Positions 36,251 through 44,315 of a stretch of DNA of 64,000 nt are shown one piece after another. A program made the position numbers and the translations under genes. Location: assembly GCF_001583495.1 (NCBI RefSeq), contig NZ_LQAQ01000090.1, positions 227,172-291,171 on the forward strand, given 5' to 3'. The notes beneath the pieces were generated by a model. The model made no database searches, had not been told where the DNA came from, and was given only the letters and a program-made list of their open reading frames with translations. Numbering within the stretch: the first letter of the stretch is position 1; each line of letters starts with the position of its first letter. This DNA is from Flammeovirga sp. SJP92 (GTDB lineage: Bacteria; Bacteroidota; Bacteroidia; Cytophagales; Flammeovirgaceae).

Positions 36251-36334
36251 ATGAGAGAGTTAACATTAGATACTACATTAGGTTGTAAAGCTATTCCATA
36301 CAAACAAAAATCATCAACCACCTTATATTTGTAG
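36251..36334 (+). pseudogene. Truncated duplicate of the copA 5' end (27-codon frame)
   Basis: The first duplicated ATG opens a frame encoding MRELTLDTTLGCKA, identical to the CopA N-terminus. It then runs into the second copy of the promoter region in another reading frame, adding 13 unrelated codons before a TAG at 36332-36334. This stop lies inside the second -7 box, 19 bp before the true start at 36354. It could act as an accidental upstream ORF lowering CopA translation from the upstream promoter, or have no effect. It is clearly a by-product of the duplication. Confidence 0.85.
36324..36331 (+). promoter_or_regulatory. Candidate copA -7 box, downstream copy
   Basis: Second TATATTTG, 22 bp upstream of the copA ATG. 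A start of transcription about 7 nt downstream would give a short leader of about 16 nt without the truncated frame. Confidence 0.5.
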
Positions 36335-36353
36335 TATACTAATCGAAAAAAAG

Positions 36354-38885
36354 ATGAGAGAGTTAACATTAGATACTACATTAGGTTGTAAAGCTTGTGA
36401 AGCAAAAGTTCAACCTCTTTTAGATAAAGATCCCAGAGTGATTGAATGGGAGGTAATAGATGGCAATATTTTAAGAGTAGTTACCGAAGGGGCATGCCAA
36501 AAATGTGTCAATAAAATTATTGGAGAAGCAGGGTATGAAGTAAAAGAACAATTGTCAGCTAAAGATGTGGATGCAAGTCAGTTTGCATTTAAGATAACAC
36601 ATGAAATCCCTAAGATGGAATATGACATTCCTGAATTTTCATCAGATGATGCAGGCAAGTATTATTGCCCTATGATGTGTGAAGGGGATGATAAATTGTA
36701 TGATAATGCAGGAGATTGCCCTGTTTGTGGTATGCCTTTAGAAAAAATACCTGAGGCTAAACCTGCTGTGCAATACGCTTGTCCAGATCACCCTGATGAA
36801 TTACACGATGCTCCAGGAGATTGTCCAATCTGTGAAACAACTTTGGAGCCTGTAATTCCTGAAGTAGAAGAGGAGAAAAATGAAGCTTATGAGGATATGA
36901 AAAAGAGATTTCAATGGAGTCTTCTTTTTACAATTCCAGTGGTTTGTATAGCTATGCTTGGACATATATTCCCACCAATAAATCATGCTATGTTAAATAT
37001 AATGTCTCAAACAGCATGGAATTGGATACAATTTTTATTAACCATTCCAATGGTATTTTATACAGGTTCAATTTTCTTAAAAAGAGCATGGTCTTCTATT
37101 GTGACTAGAAATCTTAATATGTGGACGCTTATTGGTATTGGAACTGTAGTCGCTTTTACTTTTAGTGTGATAGCACTTTTATTTCCTGACTTATTTCCAG
37201 ATCAATTTAAAGAAAATGGAGCAGTCCATGTTTATTTTGAAGCCACAAGCAGTATTTTACTTTTAGTAATGGTTGGTCAATTGATGGAACTAAGAGCACA
37301 TGCACAAACCAATTCGGCACTAAAAGCACTTTTACAATGGGCTCCATCAACGGCAACTATTATTAGAAACGGTAAAGAATTTAAAGTGGCCATTGAACAT
37401 ATTGAAAAAGGGGATAGTGTCAAAGTGAAACCAGGAGAGAAAATTCCAGTCGACGGAGTAGTGATAGAAGGAAAAGGTACTGTAGATCAATCAATGATTA
37501 CAGGAGAACCAATTCCGGTAGATATTGCTGTAAATGATAAAGTGACAAGCGGGTCTATCAGTACAAATGGGTCATTCCTTTTAAGAGCAGAAAAAGTTGG
37601 AGGAGAAACACTTCTTGCCAAAGTAATTAGTATGGTGAATGATGCTGGAAGATCAAGGGCTCCAATTCAAAAAATAGCGGATCAGATATCTACTTATTTT
37701 GTACCTATTGTTGTAAGTGTAGCCATAGTAACTTTTCTAATCTGGATGTTCCTGTACAATGGAGAGAATGCGGCAACTTATGCTTTGGTGAATGCTGTGG
37801 CAGTTTTACTTATAGCTTGCCCTTGTGCATTAGGTTTGGCAACGCCAATGTCAATCATGGTAGGAACTGGTAAAGGAGCTCAATATGGAATTCTGATTAA
37901 AGATGCAGAAGCTTTACAAGGTTTTAGTAAAGTAGATGTTTTGATGATTGATAAAACTGGAACGTTGACAGAAGGTAAACCCAACGTCAAAGAAGTAATC
38001 ACATTTAGCTCATCCTCTTCCGAAGAGGTTCTTAGTTTGGTGGCAAGTTTAGATCAAAATAGTGACCATCCATTAGCGAAAGCAATTGTTAAAAAAGCAA
38101 AAGAGGAAAAACTGAAAGTTCACACGGTTAAAGATTATCAATATGTGATAGGTAAAGGTAGTACAGCACTCATTGGTAATGATAAGATTTCAATAGGGAA
38201 TCATACATTAATGTCCTTTGATACTTTGAACCAAGATGATTTGAATAAAATCAAAGCTTATCAAAAAGAAGGAGCTACAATTGTTTATGTTTCCAAAAAT
38301 GAGACAGTCATAGGTGGAGTTGTGATTCATGATCCTATTAAAACAGAAGCATCACAACAGGTAAAAGCTTTACAAAAAGAAGGAATTGAAGTAATCATGC
38401 TGACGGGTGATAATGATATCACTGCAAAATATGTGGCAGATCAAGTGGGGATTGTAACTTTCAAATCAAATTGCCTTCCGGAAGACAAATTATCTCTAGT
38501 CAAAGAGTATCAAAGTAAAGGTTTGAACGTTGCAATGGCAGGGGATGGTATCAATGATGCACCAGCATTGACTCAAGCCAATATTGGTATTGCAATGGGC
38601 GATGGTACTGATATAGCTATTCAGAGTGCTGAAATAACTTTATTAAAAGGGAATCTGAGTAATTTGGTAAAGGCTAGAAAGCTAAGTGATAAAGTAATGT
38701 TAAATATAAAACAAAATTTGCTCTTTGCTTTCTTTTATAATGTACTTGGTGTTCCCGTTGCAGCTGGAGTTTTATTCCCATTCTTTGGTATTTTACTCAG
38801 TCCAATGCTCGCAACCTTGGCTATGAGTTTTAGTTCAGTGTCTGTGATATCAAACGCACTTCGACTAAAAAGAGTAAAATTGTAA
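36354..38885 (+). CDS. copA: Copper-translocating P1B-type ATPase
   Basis: An 843-residue inner membrane Cu+/Ag+ exporter. The N-terminus is a compact HMA-like domain with TLGCKACEAK (Cys12, Cys15) and a second Cys pair ACQKC. Two heavy-metal-binding motifs of the CxM..CPxC type follow (YYCPMMCEGDD..CPVCGMPLE, about 103-130; YACPDHPDE..CPICETTLE, about 141-165). The P-type core has the membrane motif IACPCALGLATPMS (about 488), phosphorylation motif DKTGTLTEGKP (Asp near 532), HP motif SDHPLAKAI, and hinge GDGINDAPALTQA. The last helices end in MSFSSVSVISNALRLKR. The duplicated upstream segment repeats its promoter and first codons. It completes the copper resistance cluster. Confidence 0.96.
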   Translation: MRELTLDTTLGCKACEAKVQPLLDKDPRVIEWEVIDGNILRVVTEGACQKCVNKIIGEAGYEVKEQLSAKDVDASQFAFKITHEIPKMEYDIPEFSSDDAGKYYCPMMCEGDDKLYDNAGDCPVCGMPLEKIPEAKPAVQYACPDHPDELHDAPGDCPICETTLEPVIPEVEEEKNEAYEDMKKRFQWSLLFTIPVVCIAMLGHIFPPINHAMLNIMSQTAWNWIQFLLTIPMVFYTGSIFLKRAWSSIVTRNLNMWTLIGIGTVVAFTFSVIALLFPDLFPDQFKENGAVHVYFEATSSILLLVMVGQLMELRAHAQTNSALKALLQWAPSTATIIRNGKEFKVAIEHIEKGDSVKVKPGEKIPVDGVVIEGKGTVDQSMITGEPIPVDIAVNDKVTSGSISTNGSFLLRAEKVGGETLLAKVISMVNDAGRSRAPIQKIADQISTYFVPIVVSVAIVTFLIWMFLYNGENAATYALVNAVAVLLIACPCALGLATPMSIMVGTGKGAQYGILIKDAEALQGFSKVDVLMIDKTGTLTEGKPNVKEVITFSSSSSEEVLSLVASLDQNSDHPLAKAIVKKAKEEKLKVHTVKDYQYVIGKGSTALIGNDKISIGNHTLMSFDTLNQDDLNKIKAYQKEGATIVYVSKNETVIGGVVIHDPIKTEASQQVKALQKEGIEVIMLTGDNDITAKYVADQVGIVTFKSNCLPEDKLSLVKEYQSKGLNVAMAGDGINDAPALTQANIGIAMGDGTDIAIQSAEITLLKGNLSNLVKARKLSDKVMLNIKQNLLFAFFYNVLGVPVAAGVLFPFFGILLSPMLATLAMSFSSVSVISNALRLKRVKL

Positions 38886-38907
38886 AATTGCCTCTTCAAT
38901 AACATTG

Positions 38908-38941
38908 CGTCTATCCTTTTTCATAAGGGGTAGACGTTTTT
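38908..38941 (+). terminator. Terminator of copA
   Basis: CGTCTATCC (38908-38916) pairs with GGGTAGACG (38928-38936) with one G-U pair in plus-strand RNA, followed by a T-run. Confidence 0.85.
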
Positions 38942-39460
38942 GTTTATAGGGTGTTATTTAATGAAAATTAAAAATGAAAATGTATTACATATAAATTAAC
39001 ATGTGTTTACGTTTTTCTTGAAGTTCTAGTAATCGTTATTATTGTTATATAACAAGGTGCATATCATAATTATTGGAATTTTTATTTTTTTTAAAACTTT
39101 GTTTTTTTTGTATGTGCAAACCCTTATAACAATCTATATAGGTGTATTATTGGCTATTTTTGATTGTTTTTATCATTGTTGTTGAATTGTTTTTTTTGTG
39201 CTTGTTTTTTCATCTTTTTTAATGAAAAAATGATAAAAATGAATCTAATTTTAAACGAAGCTAGTATAATTGAAATGTGAGAGCAGAAAAACAATTGATA
39301 TTAATAATTGAATTTCTGTACGATAATAATGAGAGAGATTAAATACTAAAAACAAAACCAGATAGAGTTATTTAGCTTAGCTAAAACTAAAACTTAATCC
39401 ATTATCATTTTAATTTATCTACTACTATCAAAGAAACTATCATTTTATCTATTTCTAATA
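38942..39460. other. AT-rich ORF-free region upstream of the candidate ncRNA
   Basis: No coding frame of substance exists here. The stretch 38995-39240 is extremely T-rich on the plus strand, with several T-runs of 6-9. A promoter for the downstream hairpin-rich segment is expected in 39000-39450, but no good TTTG-N19-TAnnTTTG match was found by eye. Confidence 0.5.
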
Positions 39461-39817
39461 TCTCGAAGGGTAGTAATTACTCTTCGAGAATTAGATAAAG
39501 TATTAGTTGATTTTATTATTCAATAAAATAAGGTAGAGTATAAACATTATTTATACACTAAGCTGAACACGAATACTTACAGAAAAGGAGAGTTATTTCT
39601 CCTTTTCGAAACGATATAGAGCAAGGAACCTTTAACAACTTGGCGAAACAAAACCAATGAGATGCTAATTACTAAAACTGTACTAACACCTATATAATTT
39701 CTCATTAGTATCTAATTGAACAATGAGAGATTTAATTAGGTACAGGCTACTTTCCTGTTTAAACCTAATAATTAGCCCAAACACCCTAGGTGAGTGATCA
39801 TCTAGGGTGTTTTTTTG
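39461..39817 (+). ncRNA. Candidate structured noncoding RNA
   Basis: An ORF-free 357-bp segment contains at least five stems ahead of a strong plus-strand terminator. (1) 39461-39489 is a near-perfect 29-nt hairpin. (2) GAAAAGGAGA (39582-39591) pairs with TCTCCTTTTC (39598-39607). (3) AGATGCTAAT (39660-39669) pairs with ATTAGTATCT (39704-39713) with a G-U pair. (4) TTAGG and ACAGG (39736-39746) pair with CCTGT and CCTAA (39754-39768). (5) The terminator is at 39779-39817. Because copA already has its own terminator at 38908-38941, the second terminator implies a separate transcript. None of the hallmark motifs of tmRNA, RNase P RNA or SRP RNA was seen. The 5' end is unknown. Confidence 0.45.
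39779..39817 (+). terminator. Terminator of the candidate ncRNA
   Basis: AAACACCCTAG (39779-39789) pairs with CTAGGGTGTTT (39802-39812), with further inner pairs, followed by T7. On the minus strand no T-run follows, so it acts on plus-strand transcripts. Confidence 0.9.
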
Positions 39818-40103
39818 TGCATTAAAACCTATGAATATTTAATTAATTCTAGATAACAATTGGTACACTGAATTAGATTTTTTCAACCTAAGAAGGTCTT
39901 ACACAGTGTTATAAAATTTTATGTTAATGAAGAATAGCAGATGTGGATAAAAAGGCATATCAAAGTACATTTGCCTTATTACTGAATTGTTAGAATTTAT
40001 TAAATATTATGTCTTTGTACTACTGATTTTTCAATAAAATCTTACATTTATCAAAATTACTACCGCGAAGACTAATAAATAATAAAATTTTTATACTACC
40101 ACG

Positions 40104-42416
40104 ATGTTTAGATTACTACTTATAACAACCACATTTTTTCATTTATTGATATTTTCAGCTTACTCCCAAAATATTACTGGAGAAGTGATAGATGAAGAAA
40201 CAAAAGAATCATTGCCATTTGTGAATGTTTCTTGTAAGCAAGCTGATGCAACCATTGCAATAGTAAGCACCGATTTTGATGGGAAATTTACACTTACAGT
40301 GAAAGAAAAGGGAGATTATGAAATCCAATTTCATTACACTGGTTATAAGGTAAATAACAGGATCATCACTGTCAATGATGACTTGGATATCTCATTAGGT
40401 CAAATCTTACTGAAATCCAATATTACTGAATTGGAAGGTGTGACTGTTACTGCACAAAAAGAGTCTGTTAATATGACAGCCGATGGAATGAGTTTTAATG
40501 TTGAAGAAGGAGGAGGTGCCAATATGGAAGATATTGTCTCCGGTATGCCTTCAATTTCCATGGATGAAAACGGCGAAGTGACCTCCAATGGTGAACAAGT
40601 TGTGATCCTTGTCAACGGCGAGGAATCAAGTTTGGAAAACCCTTTGGAAGATATACCTATGCAATTGATTGAAAGGGTAGAACTTTTGAATAACCCTCCT
40701 GCTGAATATACTTCTGCAGCTACTGCCATTAATATTGTATTAAAGGAAGATGTGAAGCTTGGGAATAATGCAAAAATATATGCAGAAGGTGGCACACCAA
40801 TGCAAATGAAAGCAGGTTTTAATGTTTCAAGGTCAGGAAACAAATGGTCTTCCACTTTAAATATGCGCTATATTCAAAATGAGCTTCCTTATGAAAACTC
40901 ATCTGAAAGATTGAATTATGGCTCCAATCTCAGAGAGAATGAAAGTGAGTATATACAATCACTTAAGTTATTTACAGCCAATTGGTCTTCTTCTTACGCT
41001 TTTTCACCCAATGATAAATTAAGATTCAACCTTAGTTACTCTTCAAGAGAAAATATTACGGATAGTGAGGAAGAGGAATTTGTAGTAAATGTAGATAGTG
41101 ATAATTTAAATCCTAGAACAAACTTCCGTTCAGCACTCAATACAAGGTTGATGACAAGGCTACAGGCTCAACTGAATTATGATAAACATTTCTTGACGGA
41201 AGGAAGAAAGTTATTGACCACTATACGATTCTCGGTTGATGATTACGATCAAGTGAACTCCAACCAAACAAATACTTTGTACGAATCTGGAGATATAACT
41301 TATAATGATGAGCGTTTAACGGAAAGAGATCGACCGAGCAAAAACTTCTTTGCTAATTTAAAATATGTTCATCCATTTAACCCAAGTAGTATTTTAACGA
41401 CAGGTTTTAGAAATACTACAAAAGTACAAACTAACACTGAACGCTTCTTTAACAGATCTGAAGATGGTGAAGAAACGGATCGTGGTTTAGGATATCAAAA
41501 CACAGATTACTTAAACCAGAAATTCACAGCCTATTTCCAATACAAGTATAAGTTTGTCAATGATTTAACTTTAAATGTCGGAGGTATAGCGGAGAATTCT
41601 ATCATTACTTCTGATATTGTCAACCGAGAAGACAGTTTTACAACAGAGAACAATTTTTGGGTATTTAATCCAAATGCTAGTTTAAACAAGAAGTTCAATG
41701 AGAATTGGATGGGTAGAATTGCTTATTCATTTAGATTGAATACACCTCCTGAATGGATGTTAAACCCTACAATCAATGATAGTAATCCACTTTTTATTAG
41801 TTCAGGTAATCCAAATTTATCATTACAGAAGAAACAAAATTTGGTATTGGATGTAACGAATCATCAAGAGAAGTTTTCAACTAGAGGTGGAGTGTTTTTC
41901 AGAAGTACAATTGATGGAGTTGAAAGAGTGTTTGAAAACAAAGGAGATACAATTTATTCTACTTTTGATAACATAATGGATAAGTATACTGTTGGTACCA
42001 ACATCTATGTGCAATATCAATTATCAAAGAAACACCGCATCATTCTTTCTGGAGACCTTTACCATGATATGTTTAATACAAGAACAGGTGATTACCCATT
42101 GACACAGACCATGTTTAATGGTAAAATGACTTACAAAGCGAATGTGTTAAATGGTTTGAGAATCAGACTGACAGGTTATTATCTATCGCAAACAATTCGT
42201 TATAATGGCACTATGACTCCAGCTTCAGGTGTTGATGCGTCGGTGTCTAAAACCATTTATGGCGGAAAAGGTAGGATATGGCTAACCGCTGTTGATATTT
42301 TCTCTACTAGAAAAATATATAGAACTAATATTTCACGTACCTTTGAATCGACAAGTGTTGTAGATTTGCCTACAACAGTTAAGTTAGGATTCTCATGGTC
42401 GTTTTTCTCCGTATGA
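40104..42416 (+). CDS. Outer membrane beta-barrel receptor with CarboxypepD-like and plug domains
   Basis: A 770-residue outer membrane protein related to TonB-dependent receptors. The signal peptide ends near residue 22 (SAYSQ). A CarboxypepD regulatory-like beta sandwich follows (about 23-105; FVNVSCKQADATIAIVSTDF, DGKFTLTVKEKG). The plug domain (about 115-225) has NMEDIVSGMPSISMDENGEV and IERVELLNNPPAEY, and is followed by a barrel of alternating strands to the end. It belongs to the outer membrane beta-barrel family common in Bacteroidota, which may not need TonB. No TonB box was identified and the ligand is unknown. Its stop overlaps the start of the following 7TM regulator gene by ATGA, so both are translated from one mRNA. 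Confidence 0.88.
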   Translation: MFRLLLITTTFFHLLIFSAYSQNITGEVIDEETKESLPFVNVSCKQADATIAIVSTDFDGKFTLTVKEKGDYEIQFHYTGYKVNNRIITVNDDLDISLGQILLKSNITELEGVTVTAQKESVNMTADGMSFNVEEGGGANMEDIVSGMPSISMDENGEVTSNGEQVVILVNGEESSLENPLEDIPMQLIERVELLNNPPAEYTSAATAINIVLKEDVKLGNNAKIYAEGGTPMQMKAGFNVSRSGNKWSSTLNMRYIQNELPYENSSERLNYGSNLRENESEYIQSLKLFTANWSSSYAFSPNDKLRFNLSYSSRENITDSEEEEFVVNVDSDNLNPRTNFRSALNTRLMTRLQAQLNYDKHFLTEGRKLLTTIRFSVDDYDQVNSNQTNTLYESGDITYNDERLTERDRPSKNFFANLKYVHPFNPSSILTTGFRNTTKVQTNTERFFNRSEDGEETDRGLGYQNTDYLNQKFTAYFQYKYKFVNDLTLNVGGIAENSIITSDIVNREDSFTTENNFWVFNPNASLNKKFNENWMGRIAYSFRLNTPPEWMLNPTINDSNPLFISSGNPNLSLQKKQNLVLDVTNHQEKFSTRGGVFFRSTIDGVERVFENKGDTIYSTFDNIMDKYTVGTNIYVQYQLSKKHRIILSGDLYHDMFNTRTGDYPLTQTMFNGKMTYKANVLNGLRIRLTGYYLSQTIRYNGTMTPASGVDASVSKTIYGGKGRIWLTAVDIFSTRKIYRTNISRTFESTSVVDLPTTVKLGFSWSFFSV

Positions 42417-44308
42417 TAAATAAAATATTAACGTCTTTTACTTTATTAATTACATTTTTTGTCCTGCCAGAACATCAGGCTTACAGTCAGAATCATAAAG
42501 ATACCATTCATCTTTATGATTCTGCATATAGTAAGGTTTTGGATTTAAGGCATATTCCTTTTTGGGTAGACCTGTCACAAGAGTTGTCTTATGAAGAAAT
42601 TCTTGACTTAAAACCCAACTTCTCAACCTCACCCAATCAAAGTAAAGATAAGTTTAATGTAGATGGTAATTATTGGTTGCAACTGAATGTCTCAATTGAT
42701 TCATTTAGTTCATATGAGTGGATTATTGAATTTTACGATCAAACCATTGATGACATTATTGTTTATATGCCCACAGTAGAGGGGGATGTAGAGAAGATCT
42801 TTATGGGTGATAGCTATGATTTTGATAAAAGAGATATTAAGCATATCAATTATGTCATTCCACTTGCCGATAACATCGATTATTCTCAACCTATATATAT
42901 TAGAATTCAGTCGGCTCATAAAGTAGACATACTCTTAAATTTCACAAACGGAGATGAATTCATCAAAGAGTCCACTTTAAAGTATTTATTTTTTGGTTTA
43001 TACTATGGAGCCTTCGCATTGATGGTGGTCTACAGCTTGATGCTTTTTGCTAATATTAAAGAGAAAAAATACATTTTCTATGTCATTCACCTTCTCTTTA
43101 TCATGCTTTATTCTTCATCAAGAGACGGAATGGGGTTTCAGTTTATATGGCCTGAAGCACCTTGGGTTAATTCATTTTCAACACATTTGTTCATTTTTGG
43201 GATGACAATGTCATTGGTTTTTTTTATTAAGGAAATCATTACAGATGAAAATGAAAATTCATTGTATACCAAAGCAATGAATATTTTGATGTTCTCTTTG
43301 ACAGGAATTTTCTTTCTGATTCTTCTGTTTTTTACAACTCAAGAAGGAGGGCTTTTATTGATCACTACCATTCTTACCCTTCTTTATTTTGTGGTAAAAG
43401 CGTATAAAGAATATAAAAAAATATCTCCTTATTTTATTTATGGTTTGATCGTGTTTTTCTTTGGTTTCTTCATTTGGTTATTAAAATGGTATGCTATTGT
43501 ACCTTTTAATACTTATACAATGTATAGCCTTAGAATTTCAATATTATTGGAAATGCTCCTGTTCTCATACGGTCTTTATGACAGTTTAAGATCATTGAAA
43601 GAAAGAGAAAGAATTGCACAGAAAGAGGTGATTCAGCATCAAGTAGAAAAAGAAGAAATGCAAAATAGAGTCATTGAAGAACAAAAGAAAACAATGATTT
43701 TAAGTGAAAAGGTGAATAATGAATTGGAAGAAAAGGTACAGGAGAGAACAGCTTCACTTCAAAAAAGGGAGTCAGAACTAAGAACTCTAAATAAGGAATT
43801 ACAAGATAAATCTGAGAAATTAGACAAATTGAATCGTATTCTTGATGTCAATAATTATAATTTAAAGGGGGAAATCAAGCAAGAAAGAGAAAGAAGATTT
43901 ACCAATAAAAGATTAAGCCATAAAGAGTTTGAAGAGTTGTTTCCTGATCAATTATCTTGTTTGAGGTATCTTGAAAAACAAAAATGGGAAAATGGTTTTA
44001 CTTGTAAGCAATGTGGAAATCATACTTACTCTGATGGGGCTAAGCAATTTTCAAAACGATGTACCAAATGCGGTTACAATGAATCGGTTACCAGTAATAC
44101 AATATTCCATAGTTTGAAGTTTGAGTTAACTAAGGCTTTTTATTTGTCTTATATCATTTCTAACTTCGATGAAGAATTTAGTATTCAGCAATTGTCAGAT
44201 GAGATTGGAATGTCAAGAAATACTGTTTCTAAATTTAGAGCAAAAACATTAAAAGCGAAAAATAAAGAATCAAAATTACTTCTTCCGACTTTTCTCCCAA
44301 ATGAGTAG
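42413..44308 (+). CDS. 7TM-DISM receptor fused to transposase-type zinc ribbon and HTH
   Basis: A 631-residue inner membrane protein. Signal peptide (1-24), a periplasmic 7TMR-DISMED2-like domain (about 30-175; WVDLSQELSYEEIL, FNVDGNYWLQLNVS), and a seven-helix 7TMR-DISM region (about 185-400) are followed by a coiled coil (about 400-490). The C-terminal 125 residues then switch to a transposase N-terminal module. This has FEELFPDQLSCLRYLEKQKW, a zinc ribbon with FTCKQCG and RCTKCGY, then SVTSNTIFHSLKFELTKAFY as in IS1595-type transposases, and a helix-turn-helix IQQLSDEIGMSRNTVSKFR. No DDE catalytic domain follows; the protein ends shortly after. The likely role is a membrane-tethered DNA-binding sensor. 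The ATG at 42413 overlaps the receptor stop; an upstream in-frame ATG (42395) is less likely. Confidence 0.85.
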   Translation: MINKILTSFTLLITFFVLPEHQAYSQNHKDTIHLYDSAYSKVLDLRHIPFWVDLSQELSYEEILDLKPNFSTSPNQSKDKFNVDGNYWLQLNVSIDSFSSYEWIIEFYDQTIDDIIVYMPTVEGDVEKIFMGDSYDFDKRDIKHINYVIPLADNIDYSQPIYIRIQSAHKVDILLNFTNGDEFIKESTLKYLFFGLYYGAFALMVVYSLMLFANIKEKKYIFYVIHLLFIMLYSSSRDGMGFQFIWPEAPWVNSFSTHLFIFGMTMSLVFFIKEIITDENENSLYTKAMNILMFSLTGIFFLILLFFTTQEGGLLLITTILTLLYFVVKAYKEYKKISPYFIYGLIVFFFGFFIWLLKWYAIVPFNTYTMYSLRISILLEMLLFSYGLYDSLRSLKERERIAQKEVIQHQVEKEEMQNRVIEEQKKTMILSEKVNNELEEKVQERTASLQKRESELRTLNKELQDKSEKLDKLNRILDVNNYNLKGEIKQERERRFTNKRLSHKEFEELFPDQLSCLRYLEKQKWENGFTCKQCGNHTYSDGAKQFSKRCTKCGYNESVTSNTIFHSLKFELTKAFYLSYIISNFDEEFSIQQLSDEIGMSRNTVSKFRAKTLKAKNKESKLLLPTFLPNE

Positions 44309-44315
44309 CTAACAG

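Larger units (their letters stand above)
36190..36395 (+). repeat. Exact 103-bp tandem duplication over the copA promoter and start
   Basis: Copy 1 is 36190-36292 and copy 2 is 36293-36395; they are identical at every base, and the identity ends exactly at the copy limits. Each copy holds a -7 box (TATATTTG at 36221-36228 and 36324-36331), an ATG and the first 14 codons of copA. The functional start is the second ATG (36354). Confidence 0.95.

Noticed and set aside
39461..39817. tmRNA, RNase P RNA, SRP RNA or 6S RNA
   Set aside because: No tRNA-like acceptor end, no RNase P core sequence and no SRP loop motif were found; the class remains unknown.
40400..40855. A 151-codon minus-strand frame
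   Set aside because: Antisense to the plug domain of the outer membrane receptor; composition reflects the reverse complement of coding DNA.
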